A program made the translations under genes and the position numbers. Of a stretch of 49,639 nucleotides of DNA, positions 25,545 through 33,477 are shown one piece after another. The stretch lies in NCBI GenBank assembly GCA_905480545.1, contig CAJQQR010000019.1, positions 1 to 49,639 of the forward strand, read 5' to 3'. The stretch's first letter is position 1; each line of letters begins with the position of its first letter. The notes under the pieces are model-generated. The model had not been told where the DNA came from. It saw only the letters and a program-made list of their open reading frames with translations, and searched no databases. This stretch comes from an uncultured Pirellulaceae bacterium (GTDB lineage: Bacteria; Planctomycetota; Planctomycetia; Pirellulales; Pirellulaceae).

Positions 25545-25771
25545 TTTTTATCCTCCGCTTCGACGTATTCCGGTTGCACATTGTCAACGCCTTCAGGCCA
25601 AGCGAAAACCGTCGCCAGATACCATGTGATCCCCGCACCGACTGAAATCATCGCGTGGTAGAAAAGGCCCATCGGAATGAAGCCGAAGACCGCATAATCG
25701 TTTTCCCAAAACCAGAAGTCTTGGTGGAGGATGATTAGCAAGATCACTAATCCCCAAACAACATTTTTCAT
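25541..25771 (-). CDS. DUF3311-type small membrane protein, partner of SSS transporter
   Basis: 76 residues from the ATG at 25771; the frame is open upstream but without homology-like sequence. Two membrane helices are visible: NVVWGLVILLIILHQDFWF and FGFIPMGLFYHAMISVGAGITWYLATVF. The motif LHQDFWFWEN and the FxPxGLFYH turn are typical of DUF3311, a family encoded directly before sodium:solute symporters. The C-terminus is acidic (EYVEAEDKK). The four-base overlap with the symporter supports co-translation and probably a membrane complex in which this subunit assists assembly or transport. Confidence 0.88.
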   Translation of the reverse strand: MKNVVWGLVILLIILHQDFWFWENDYAVFGFIPMGLFYHAMISVGAGITWYLATVFAWPEGVDNVQPEYVEAEDKK

Positions 25772-26196
25772 TGTTTTCTCGTTGCGATTCGGTAGCGATG
25801 TTTGAAATCGTCGCGAAGTAGTCGACGTTCGGAAGGACACTTAGTTTAGCGGACCCGATTTTAATCGACTAGTCGGCGATAAAGCCGTCCGGGGCGGCCC
25901 GGTTAGCTTTTTTAACAACCTAATGTGCATCTGATTGGACAAGGAGGTGAAAAAAAACCAGCGCAGGTTGATTGGCGTGGCCGCATTCTGGTTGTGTCGC
26001 TCAATTTAGGTTTTCGGTTCACCTGAGGGTTATTCCTTCGGCTAATTCACGCGAATTTCCATTGCAAATCGGTAACCTCTGCGCAGTCAAGACGACTTTG
26101 ATGTGTTGGGCACAGAACCATGTTGATTTTGTGGCCGTAAAGTTTTAGAACTTTGCGTAATTCAATCAATTCAAATTTCGTTTTGGAGACAAACAG
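25772..26196. other. 425-bp divergent intergenic region with orphan perfect SD
   Basis: Separates the DUF3311 gene from the His-rich lipoprotein gene. It contains a perfect anti-16S match AAGGAGGTGA at 25941-25950 with no start codon at usable distance. The same bases lie inside a 33-codon GTG frame (25925-26026) that reads as protein-like (GGEKKPAQVDWRGRILVV) and may be a gene remnant. No promoter could be placed. Confidence 0.45.
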
Positions 26197-26661
26197 ATGA
26201 GAGCGATCGCCGCTTTTTCATTAACTATTTGCTTTTCGTTGTTGTTAACTGGGTGCGGTGGTGAAACAACGTCGAAAAAAAGTGAGAAAAAAGCCCACAA
26301 CCATGCCCACGACGATGGTGAGGCTCATGGTGATCACTTTACCAACAATCCTCATAAGATCGAATTGAAAGACGCCCCGTTTAACGCACTGTGGGGGCAT
26401 GCTGGAGATTTGGTCTCATTTACGATTGTCGATAACGACTACAAAGAGGAAATGCCGATTAAGGCGGACAGTGTTTTGGTTGTGGACGTTGGCGGCAAAA
26501 ACAAGTTCACAGTTCCCGCTCTCAAAAAAGATGAAAACGGAATGGCCTGTGAATTCGAACTTGAAAGTGAAGACTTGGAAGCAACGTTGGACAGCAAACC
26601 AACGTTTTCCGTGACCGTCGATGGCAAGACCTACAGTACCACTGTTTTGCACGTTCACTAA
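26197..26661 (+). CDS. Histidine-rich lipoprotein, unknown function
   Basis: 154 residues with a lipoprotein signal (FSLTICFSLLLTGC, with Cys20 the lipidated residue) and an SD (TTTTGGAG) before the ATG. Directly after the anchor is a His/Asp/Glu-rich stretch (HNHAHDDGEAHGDHF), which should bind Zn, Ni or Cu. The remaining 105 residues are predicted beta-rich (DLVSFTIVDNDYKEEMPI, FSVTVDGKTYSTTVLHVH) and resemble small lipid-anchored beta-sandwich domains. The C-terminus also ends in His-Val-His. It could be a periplasmic metal chaperone or buffer. A terminator hairpin follows 40 bp downstream, so it is a single-gene transcript. Exported metal-binding lipoprotein is a reasonable description; the physiological metal is unknown. 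Confidence 0.8.
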   Translation: MRAIAAFSLTICFSLLLTGCGGETTSKKSEKKAHNHAHDDGEAHGDHFTNNPHKIELKDAPFNALWGHAGDLVSFTIVDNDYKEEMPIKADSVLVVDVGGKNKFTVPALKKDENGMACEFELESEDLEATLDSKPTFSVTVDGKTYSTTVLHVH

Positions 26662-26700
26662 ACTGAACGGTCATCAAAAGTGCAGCATATGTCGAACAAC

Positions 26701-26728
26701 ATCGCAGTTAACCGCTGCGATTTTTTTT
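26701..26728 (+). terminator. Rho-independent terminator after the His-rich lipoprotein
   Basis: 7-bp perfect stem ATCGCAG / CTGCGAT (26701-26707, 26715-26721), 7-nt loop, then a T-run to 26728. It also shows that the downstream dehydratase does not begin at the upstream ATG at 26680. Confidence 0.88.
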
Positions 26729-26763
26729 ATTCAACCATAACGAATTTAGGTCAGGGATTATTA

Positions 26764-27123
26764 ATGGAAATTCAAAACCCCGAGCAACTTGTTCAGAAAA
26801 AATGCGTCCCCTGTGAAGGTGGAGTCGACGCCTGTACCGTTCCGGAAGCCAACTCGCAGCTTGAGAAACTCCAGGGATGGGAATTGACCCATGAAGGACA
26901 GCGGATTTTAAAAAAATGGACCGTAAAGAATTTCATGGAAGGAATGAAGTTCTTTAACGCCGTGGCTGAAATTGCAGAGGCAGACGGGCATCATCCCGAT
27001 CTGCATATCGTTGGCTATCGAAATGTATCAATCGAAATATGGACCCACGCGATTGGTGGATTGAGCGAAAACGACTTCATTCTGGCAGCGAAAATTGATC
27101 AGTTGCCGATTGAATTAAATTAA
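26764..27123 (+). CDS. 4a-hydroxytetrahydrobiopterin dehydratase (pterin-4a-carbinolamine dehydratase)
   Basis: 119 residues from the ATG at 26764, after the terminator hairpin. The active-site signature is EADGHHPDLHIVGYRNVSIEIWTHAIGGLSENDF: the paired His of GHHP, the following His, and the Trp-Thr-His. N-terminally it has the Cys-containing lead KKCVPCEGGVDAC seen in bacterial members of this group, then a WELT-type strand. The enzyme dehydrates 4a-hydroxytetrahydrobiopterin so that the pterin cofactor of aromatic amino-acid hydroxylases can be recycled. Some bacterial members serve other pterins or act as moonlighting regulators. No phenylalanine hydroxylase gene is next to it here. Family certain, physiological partner not shown. 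Confidence 0.95.
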   Translation: MEIQNPEQLVQKKCVPCEGGVDACTVPEANSQLEKLQGWELTHEGQRILKKWTVKNFMEGMKFFNAVAEIAEADGHHPDLHIVGYRNVSIEIWTHAIGGLSENDFILAAKIDQLPIELN

Positions 27124-27151
27124 ATGCAGAATCAACAGGGTCTTTATTGCC

Positions 27152-27225
27152 GGACCGTCAAGGAAATTTTTCGGCTCACGCCGATATTTCGATGAGCGGC
27201 TCGTGAGCCCAATTCATAACGGTCC
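27152..27225 (+). promoter_or_regulatory. Nested inverted repeat upstream of the thiol protein gene
   Basis: Outer arms GGACCGT (27152-27158) and ACGGTCC (27219-27225) enclose inner arms GGCTCACG (27173-27180) and CGTGAGCC (27202-27209). An RNA from this stretch would fold into an inner 8-bp stem and an outer 7-bp stem separated by internal loops of 14 and 9 nt. It lies 29-158 bp past the dehydratase stop and ends 55 bp before the next ATG. There is no T-run, so it is not a classical terminator. It may be a structured leader, an attenuator or an operator pair. Confidence 0.55.
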
Positions 27226-27280
27226 GTCCAACGTCAACGGATAAAATTGTTTTATATCCCGGTCCTCACTAAAGAATTAA

Positions 27281-27961
27281 ATGAACAACCAAAAACCAGA
27301 TAGCGGCACAAGTTTTTCGCCAATGGTCTATCTGCTCGTGGGGCTGGTTTTACTTTGTATGATCGCTGCTGCTTACTTGGTTTTAACAAAAGCGGAGACG
27401 GACAAAACTAGGCACGGTTCCGCCACGGGCGAAATCAAATTTGACGACGATCTCGTTTCCAACGCTTCACCAGAGCAAGATTTTTCGTCGTTGATGTTGA
27501 CCGACTCGGCCGGGAAAGAAATCTATCTTAAGGATTTCGTCGGGAAATCGAATTTGGTTTTTGTTGTCCTACGCGGGTATTCATATGCGGTTTGTCCCTA
27601 TTGTTCTGCACAGACGCAGCGCGTCATTAATCGGTACGACGAGATCAAAGAGCAGGATGCAAACGTCGTAATTGCCTATCCGTTAAACGGTAGGGGGGAC
27701 CGCGACAAATTGGATCTGTTCATTGCTGCAGCCAATCGTGGCACTGGCCTAACGAACGATGAACTGCCGCTGACGCTGGGTGTTGACTTTGAGCTTAAAG
27801 TTGTGGATGCACTTGGAATACGTGCCGATTTATCGAAACCCGCAACGTATATTCTCGACAAGTCGGGTAAATTGCGATTTGCCTACGTTGGAGATTCGTT
27901 GTCCGACCGACCAAGCGTTAACGCGATCATAAATCAGTTGAAACAGATCAACGGCGAATAA
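27281..27961 (+). CDS. Membrane-anchored AhpC/TSA-like thiol protein (CPYC)
   Basis: 226 residues. One membrane helix near the N-terminus (VYLLVGLVLLCMIAAAYLVL, residues about 17-36) anchors a periplasmic redoxin domain from about residue 65. DFSSLMLTDSAGKEIYLKDFVG leads into FVVLRGYSYAVCPYCSAQTQRV, with Cys105 and Cys108 in a Cys-Pro-Tyr-Cys pair. The fold continues with PATYILDKSGKLRFAYVGDS, the cis-Pro region of thioredoxin-like proteins. Peroxiredoxins of the AhpC/TSA group reduce peroxides. A CPYC pair is more usual in glutaredoxins and disulfide reductases, so it may reduce disulfides outside the membrane instead. Upstream is a nested inverted repeat. Fold confidence is high, reaction moderate. 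Confidence 0.85.
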   Translation: MNNQKPDSGTSFSPMVYLLVGLVLLCMIAAAYLVLTKAETDKTRHGSATGEIKFDDDLVSNASPEQDFSSLMLTDSAGKEIYLKDFVGKSNLVFVVLRGYSYAVCPYCSAQTQRVINRYDEIKEQDANVVIAYPLNGRGDRDKLDLFIAAANRGTGLTNDELPLTLGVDFELKVVDALGIRADLSKPATYILDKSGKLRFAYVGDSLSDRPSVNAIINQLKQINGE

Positions 27962-28169
27962 TGGTAAGTATCCGTCAGCATTTCATGCTTCAAGCTCAAT
28001 CGAGTGAAACAGACATGCAAAAGAACTTTCGAGTTCGAACCGGATCTGAATGAATTTAACTCCTGGCAATCCACGCTATTACAGGCTGACTTTTTGTTTG
28101 TCCTAACCATAAAATGAGAGTCGGGCGACAAGGTAGTGTCCCGGCCTGTTAGTAACTCGCGGCGGAAAA

Positions 28170-29993
28170 ATGAACAAAAAAGCAGATTCCGTTTTCGATT
28201 TCGCAGCCGTTGCCAAAAAGCTTGGTTTGCTGGACGGTGATTCAGTGGAGCAACTCCGAAGTGAACCAATCGCCACAAATGAAGACCAGAAACGGCATGC
28301 GATCAAGAATTCTTTAATCCGGATTCAGGACGCAGAGGTGGTCGACTCCGTCCTGCAGCCGATTGACGCGATCCCCGGTTTTCGATTGACTCACTTACTG
28401 GGGCGTGGTGGGATGGGAGTTGTCTATCAAGCAACTCAAGTCAAACTAGGACGAAGCGTTGCCCTGAAAACGATCCGGATGGAAAAAGTTGGTCGCACGG
28501 CCATTGGTCGATTCGAAAGAGAGGCTCGAACACTCGCCAAGATTCAACATCCAAATATCATTAGCATCTACGATTTTGGAAGGCAGAATGACCAGTTTTA
28601 TTTTGCGATGGAATTTATCGACGGTGAAGACGTCGCCGACTTTGTGAAACGCACCGGGGGGCTATCCGAACCGATCAGCTGGGGGATCATTCGCCAAGTC
28701 GTTGCCGGGTTAGCGCACGCGGCAAAAGAAGGAATCGTGCATCGCGACATCAAACCGGCGAATGTCCTTCTGCTTCAGCCGCCGGAGGGAACGGCGATTT
28801 CGGGCGGAGCACCATTGGCCAAGGTAGCTGATTTTGGCTTAGCCATCGAGGAACGTGATCTCGGCGATGGCTCAACTCGTTTTACCGAAGAACGGATGAT
28901 CGTTGGCAGTCCAAGCTATATGTCTCCAGAACAATTCGACAGTGCGACGGTGGATTTTCGTTCCGATATCTACTCATGTGGTGCGACCGTCTACGAAATG
29001 ATTACGGGACTGAAGCCCTTTGCAGGACTCTCAGTCTCGAAATTAATGTCTGCCAAAGTGAATGGAGAATTACCGCTTCCGATTTCGGAAATTGATGCAT
29101 CCTCAGATACTAAGCGAGTCATTTCAAAGATGATGTCGGTCGAACGGACTGACCGTTTCGATAGCTACGATGCTCTATTGTCAGCAATTGATCGTTGTTT
29201 GCAGGAGCGGGGAGGCACCGGCGTGTCGCTGGGCAAATTGAATTCAATCGACCGGTCCGAGACTCGTGCTGATTACGACCTTGATGAAGACACGTTCAAC
29301 GAGCTATATGAGCCAACGGCTCAGCTCCTGGCCAAGAATCAACCATCGTCTCGTGGCGTTTTTGCGGCAATCGTTTGCTTTGCCGTCATTTTGCTCACAC
29401 TCGTGTCATGGATCTTGGTTGAAAAGTTTACGTATCGCCCGGGATCACGTGATTTGATTGCATTGGAGTCTCTACCGCTTTACCAAGGACAGGACATCTC
29501 GGGGTGGCCAATCAATCAACAGTCCGGGCAAGTCGGAACGGAACCCGATGAATTGAAATCAAGGGCATTGTTTGTCCAAAATGGATATTGCCGGCGGTTA
29601 CTTCCCGAAACGAGCTGGAAAAATTATTCATTAACACTTGCTATATGGATTCCCGGTGATGCGACAGCCGAACTTCATTTTGGGGTCTCGAACCACTCGA
29701 AACAATTCGGGGTGCTCGAGCTCACCAATACGAATTCTAGGTTGCTCACCCGCGATTCAAATGGCGTCGAAAGAGTCAATTCTGTCGCAGACATTCAGTT
29801 GGTCGAAAATAATTACACGATGATCAACATTGAAAAACAGCAGTCGGACTGGTTCGTGTTTATTGATGACCAGTTTTTTGCGGCAATGCCGTTTATCGCC
29901 GAAGATGACGCTATGGAAATTCGTTTGGTTGCGAAAAATGGAAAAGTTCGATTCATCGAATTGAATCAGCGGAAATTAGGACCCAAGAATTAG
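28170..29993 (+). CDS. Transmembrane Ser/Thr protein kinase with sugar-binding-like C-terminus
   Basis: 607 residues. After a 70-residue lead, a complete eukaryotic-like kinase domain follows. It has the Gly-rich loop GRGGMGVVY (78-86), VAIK-type Lys100, the catalytic loop HRDIKPAN (191-198, Asp193), DFG (221-223), and SPSYMSPEQ in place of the APE region. One membrane helix lies at about 396-418 (VFAAIVCFAVILLTLVSWILV). The outer part (420-607) is beta-rich and resembles concanavalin/DUF1080-like modules (YQGQDISGWPIN, LTLAIWIPGDATAELHFGVS), so it may sense a glycan or surface ligand. No phosphatase or substrate gene is adjacent. This architecture is common in planctomycetes, where these kinases outnumber two-component sensors. 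Kinase activity is expected because all catalytic residues are present. Confidence 0.95.
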   Translation: MNKKADSVFDFAAVAKKLGLLDGDSVEQLRSEPIATNEDQKRHAIKNSLIRIQDAEVVDSVLQPIDAIPGFRLTHLLGRGGMGVVYQATQVKLGRSVALKTIRMEKVGRTAIGRFEREARTLAKIQHPNIISIYDFGRQNDQFYFAMEFIDGEDVADFVKRTGGLSEPISWGIIRQVVAGLAHAAKEGIVHRDIKPANVLLLQPPEGTAISGGAPLAKVADFGLAIEERDLGDGSTRFTEERMIVGSPSYMSPEQFDSATVDFRSDIYSCGATVYEMITGLKPFAGLSVSKLMSAKVNGELPLPISEIDASSDTKRVISKMMSVERTDRFDSYDALLSAIDRCLQERGGTGVSLGKLNSIDRSETRADYDLDEDTFNELYEPTAQLLAKNQPSSRGVFAAIVCFAVILLTLVSWILVEKFTYRPGSRDLIALESLPLYQGQDISGWPINQQSGQVGTEPDELKSRALFVQNGYCRRLLPETSWKNYSLTLAIWIPGDATAELHFGVSNHSKQFGVLELTNTNSRLLTRDSNGVERVNSVADIQLVENNYTMINIEKQQSDWFVFIDDQFFAAMPFIAEDDAMEIRLVAKNGKVRFIELNQRKLGPKN

Positions 29994-30234
29994 AGTCTGT
30001 TGATGTTCTGAGCCGGATCAAACTGGCTAGTGGTGCTTTTTTCAAGAAACGAGAGCTGTCCCTCATTCCATCACGAAAGTCATAATTCATTTTTCGCATC
30101 AACAGCCGGTTAGGTTTCGGCAAAGCGGCTAACGATTATAAAACCCATTCGTGCCATTGGCAAAGCAATGAATGGATTGTTGAAAATAGCATCTCTGGTT
30201 CACAATAACGAACGTCGAAATGCAGAAGAGATAT

Positions 30235-32535
30235 CTAATCTCGCCATGTTCCCAAGTCCATAACATAAACACTTCGCCCGTGCGTGCCGATGACCAGTTT
30301 GTTCTCGGAAGGATGGACAAAAAGATCGTGGACCGAAACAGCCGGAAGATTGCCGCAAAGTGATTGCCAAGTCGTTCCACCATTCTCGCTGACATAAACC
30401 CCCAGATCGGTCCCGATGAATAGGCGATCGGCAACGTTCGGATCTTCCAAAATTACGTTTACCGTTTCAAGTGGTAGTCCATCGGAAATCGCCCGCCAAG
30501 TTTCCCCAGAATCATCTGAGCGATAGACGAAAGGGGAGAAATGATCGGTTGGTTTACCGGACAACGCGGCATAGACTGTTTCTTTATGATGGGGAGACGT
30601 AGCGACGCGCGTGAATTCAAGCTGCGGAAGTCCTTCACTAATCGGTTTCCATGAATCGCCATCGTCATCCGTTCGAAACAAGTATCCGTTGTCCGTTCCC
30701 GCGAATAATAAGCCACGTTTTAGTTTTGACTCCACAAGCGTTGTGATCGCTTTGTATCGAAGGTTGGGTGTATCGACTCCATCGGCTAAATCACCACTGA
30801 TGATCTTCCACGAGTCGCCACGATCGTTCGATTTGAAAACTCGATTCGCTGCGTAGTAGAGTGTTGATCCGTCGAAATGTGATGGAAAGTACGGCGTCAT
30901 CCAAGCGAAACGCAGCGGTTTCTTGTCCGGTGATTTAGGCTTAATGCGTTCTGTTTTCCCGGTCTTCATGTTCTTTCGACGAAGTTCTCCATACTGATGC
31001 TCATAATAAACGGTGTTCTTATCTGTCGGATCGCGGAAAGTGAAATACGAATCGCCGCCGCCCCAAGGATCGAGATAAACATGTTTCCAGGCGTCCGCGC
31101 CATTGTTTTTGGCAACATGATTGTGAGGACCGAATAACGCTGCGTTATCCTGAGTTCCCGTGTAAATATTGAACGGCACTGCTGTATCGTATGTGACGGC
31201 GTAACATTCAGCGATCGGCAAGTTGTTGATATGCACCCAGGTTTTGGCGCGGTCATAGGAAGCGTATAGCCCTCCATCGTTCCCAAACAAAATTCGATCT
31301 GTGTTAGATGGATCAATCCACATTGCGTGAGTATCCAAATGAAGGGTGGTCGATTGGTGCTCCAAAATATGCGTAACCTCCCCACCAATTTCAGTAAACG
31401 TTTTGCCACCGTCCGTCGAATGAAACGACTTTTGTCCAATGCTGTAAACTTCGTTTTCGTTATCGGGTGAAACGCGAATTTCACACCAGTCCCACCCGGT
31501 TCTCAACGAACTGTCATTGACAACGACCCAGGATTCGCCGGCATCAGCGGAACGAAACAAAATATCGCGGGGCTTTTCTTTCTTTGCTCCTGTCGCGATG
31601 ACGTTATAGACCGCATCGTCTACCAACGCGTAAATTACCTTTGGATTAGATGCTGCCAGGGCGATAGCGATTCGGCTGCTTCGTCCCGATTGGGCCGACG
31701 GCAAGCCATTCTCCAAACGTTTCCAGCTCTTTCCCGCATCGACTGACTTATAGATCCCACTTCCGGGGCCTCCATGGTTTTGTCCCACGGTATCCCGCTG
31801 CCACGTCGTCGAATAAAGAACTTTCGAATTCGACGGATCAATCACAAAATCGATCGCTGAAATGTTGTCGCCGAGCACAAGGCTTTCCTGCCATGTCTTG
31901 CCGCCGTCAGTCGTTTTAAAGACACCGCGTTCTTTATTGGCGCTGTGGCGATGGCCGATCGCGGCAACGTAGACCGTGTTTTCATCTCTCGGATCGATCA
32001 CAACACGACCAATGTGATTGGTGTCTGCCAAACCCATATGTTCCCAAGTCTGACCAGCATCGAGGGACTTGAAAACGCCGACTCCATGAACTGCCGACCG
32101 AGCCATTAAGACTTCGCCGGTACCGACCCAAAGGGTGTTCGGGTTGGTTTTCGAGACGGCAACGTCGCCAATCGCTTGAGTCGGTTGGTCATCGAAAATT
32201 GATTTCCAGCTTGTCCAGTTGCCGCTTGTTTTCCATAAGCCACCGGAACCAGCGCCAACATAAACCGTTGGATTTTTTGATGGCGAACAAGCAATTGCTT
32301 CGATCCTTCCTCCGCACATCACCGGCCCGGTTAGCTGCCAATTTGCCCGAAACGGAGCGTCTTGTTTAAGTTTCTGGTGCAAACGCCATGACGCTATTTT
32401 CTCAGCACCAGTTGTCGGAGCGAAAATGGTTTCCGATGTCATTCTCTCTTGGGAAACGACGACACTGACTTGCAACCAGCAAGCGATAGTGATGTGCAGT
32501 AAAACGGTTGAACGAAAAGCTGATGAATCAATCAT
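30235..32535 (-). CDS. Exported Asp-box beta-propeller protein (sortilin/GH74-like)
   Basis: 766 residues with a short N-terminal signal (TVLLHITIACWLQVSVVVSQE). The whole mature protein consists of Asp-box repeats, S/TxDxGxTW. Ten are visible: SLDAGQTW, TTDGGKTW, SVDAGKSW, SADAGESW, STDGGKTF, SYDRAKTW, SNDRGDSW, TDDDGDSW, SDDSGETW and SENGGTTW. The blade ladder (VYVAAIGHRH, VLYSTTW, RILFGNDGGLY, LLFAGTDNGYL) fits the tandem propellers of the VPS10/sortilin and xyloglucanase (GH74) superfamily. Catalytic Asp pairs of GH74 cannot be assigned by eye, so either glycan hydrolysis or protein binding is possible. Homologues are numerous in planctomycetes and other marine bacteria. The gene appears to be monocistronic. 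Confidence 0.88.
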   Translation of the reverse strand: MIDSSAFRSTVLLHITIACWLQVSVVVSQERMTSETIFAPTTGAEKIASWRLHQKLKQDAPFRANWQLTGPVMCGGRIEAIACSPSKNPTVYVGAGSGGLWKTSGNWTSWKSIFDDQPTQAIGDVAVSKTNPNTLWVGTGEVLMARSAVHGVGVFKSLDAGQTWEHMGLADTNHIGRVVIDPRDENTVYVAAIGHRHSANKERGVFKTTDGGKTWQESLVLGDNISAIDFVIDPSNSKVLYSTTWQRDTVGQNHGGPGSGIYKSVDAGKSWKRLENGLPSAQSGRSSRIAIALAASNPKVIYALVDDAVYNVIATGAKKEKPRDILFRSADAGESWVVVNDSSLRTGWDWCEIRVSPDNENEVYSIGQKSFHSTDGGKTFTEIGGEVTHILEHQSTTLHLDTHAMWIDPSNTDRILFGNDGGLYASYDRAKTWVHINNLPIAECYAVTYDTAVPFNIYTGTQDNAALFGPHNHVAKNNGADAWKHVYLDPWGGGDSYFTFRDPTDKNTVYYEHQYGELRRKNMKTGKTERIKPKSPDKKPLRFAWMTPYFPSHFDGSTLYYAANRVFKSNDRGDSWKIISGDLADGVDTPNLRYKAITTLVESKLKRGLLFAGTDNGYLFRTDDDGDSWKPISEGLPQLEFTRVATSPHHKETVYAALSGKPTDHFSPFVYRSDDSGETWRAISDGLPLETVNVILEDPNVADRLFIGTDLGVYVSENGGTTWQSLCGNLPAVSVHDLFVHPSENKLVIGTHGRSVYVMDLGTWRD

Positions 32536-32868
32536 TTCTTGAACTTCGGGCGGATTTTGAAATTCGTTCGATCAAATACCGAACGATGTGTAGTGGGAAT
32601 TTATGTAACGCGTGGATTTTTTTTGACGGAATGCGGGATATGACCTGAAGAATCGAGTTATAGCCCACCGAACGTTTGGGGAATTCATTTGGCAGAGTAA
32701 ACGATAATCCGAAACCCCGTCATTGTTTTTCAAAAAAATTCTCTGATTTACTATTTTGCGCCAGTCTATTTAATTGTCGATCAGTCGCCGGATAAAACTG
32801 TTTTTTTCGGTCACTTTTCGCCGGCTCACATAAACTGCGATAGCAAACGCAAGCTCTAAGGAAAACGA
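32536..32868. other. 333-bp intergenic region, no gene seen
   Basis: Between the Asp-box propeller start and the small ORF at 32869. It is AT-rich with several T-runs. No supported frame was found, and promoters for the divergent units probably lie here. Confidence 0.45.
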
Positions 32869-33021
32869 ATGGTTCAAAACGAACATGGCTTATCAAATGA
32901 TCCAATGCTACGTGGATCCTCATCACCTGTCGTAAACATTAACAATACATTAAGTATCAAATTGCCGCCGGAACCAAACCAAACGTATGGAACTTTCATA
33001 CGCCCAAGTCGACTTGCTTAA
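32869..33021 (+). CDS. Candidate 50-residue small protein
   Basis: A short frame of 50 codons with a strong SD (AAGGAAAACGA immediately before the ATG), which few larger genes here have. The product is polar and Asn/Pro/Ser-rich (SSSPVVNINNTLSIKLPPEP, then FIRPSRLA at the end), without Cys, Trp or a membrane segment. I do not recognise it. It stands alone in a gap of more than 900 bp between the Asp-box propeller (divergent) and the hydrolase lipoprotein. A short regulatory or secreted peptide is possible; equally it may be a chance frame with a good SD. Confidence 0.4.
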   Translation: MVQNEHGLSNDPMLRGSSSPVVNINNTLSIKLPPEPNQTYGTFIRPSRLA

Positions 33022-33477
33022 CCAAAATCCGAAGCAGAGCCCGCGAATGTCGCCGACGTTAGACAAACCTTTCGTGTGAAAGCAAACACGATTTGGGCCC
33101 CTTCATCACGAACTTGACGAACATGTAATTTTCTTTCTGTTTCGGCTTTTTAAAATTTTGCGTACTCAGGGCATCTCACGTATTCAGGGCATCTCGCGTG
33201 ATTGGTTCGATCGCGTCGCGAGGGGCGATCTTCGCATTTGTTAATGATGCCACGGTCGGTCGCCCACGGTGAAGTGCTTGGCTGGTGTCAACGCCGTTTT
33301 TACCGTCGAAACCGGAATCTTCAGACAGTAAGAATGAAATTAAACGAACGACAAATGGGATTCCGATCATATGCAACGGTGATCGGATTGCGCGCTGATG
33401 AAAATATTATTTTGCGAACCGGCGCTGCAGGCACGGACGTCTCAGGCTTTTTTTAAGCAGAATACGTGCCTCGCTCA
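33022..33477. other. 456-bp intergenic region with weak frames
   Basis: Lies between the small ORF and the lipoprotein hydrolase. It contains an imperfect 18-bp tandem repeat at 33163-33198. An 84-codon frame (33202-33456, TTG start) and an overlapping minus-strand frame have no SD and no recognisable sequence; I call neither. Confidence 0.45.
33163..33198. repeat. Imperfect 18-bp tandem duplication
   Basis: TACTCAGGGCATCTCACG (33163-33180) is followed directly by TATTCAGGGCATCTCGCG (33181-33198), with two differences. Confidence 0.8.

Noticed and set aside
25012..25638. 208-codon minus-strand frame
   Set aside because: Overlaps the start of the symporter and DUF3311 genes in another frame with no recognisable sequence; the other two have clear membrane families and an ATGA overlap.
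26680..26763. N-terminal extension of the pterin dehydratase
   Set aside because: This part spans a clear Rho-independent terminator hairpin with a T-run; the ATG at 26764 gives the normal family length.
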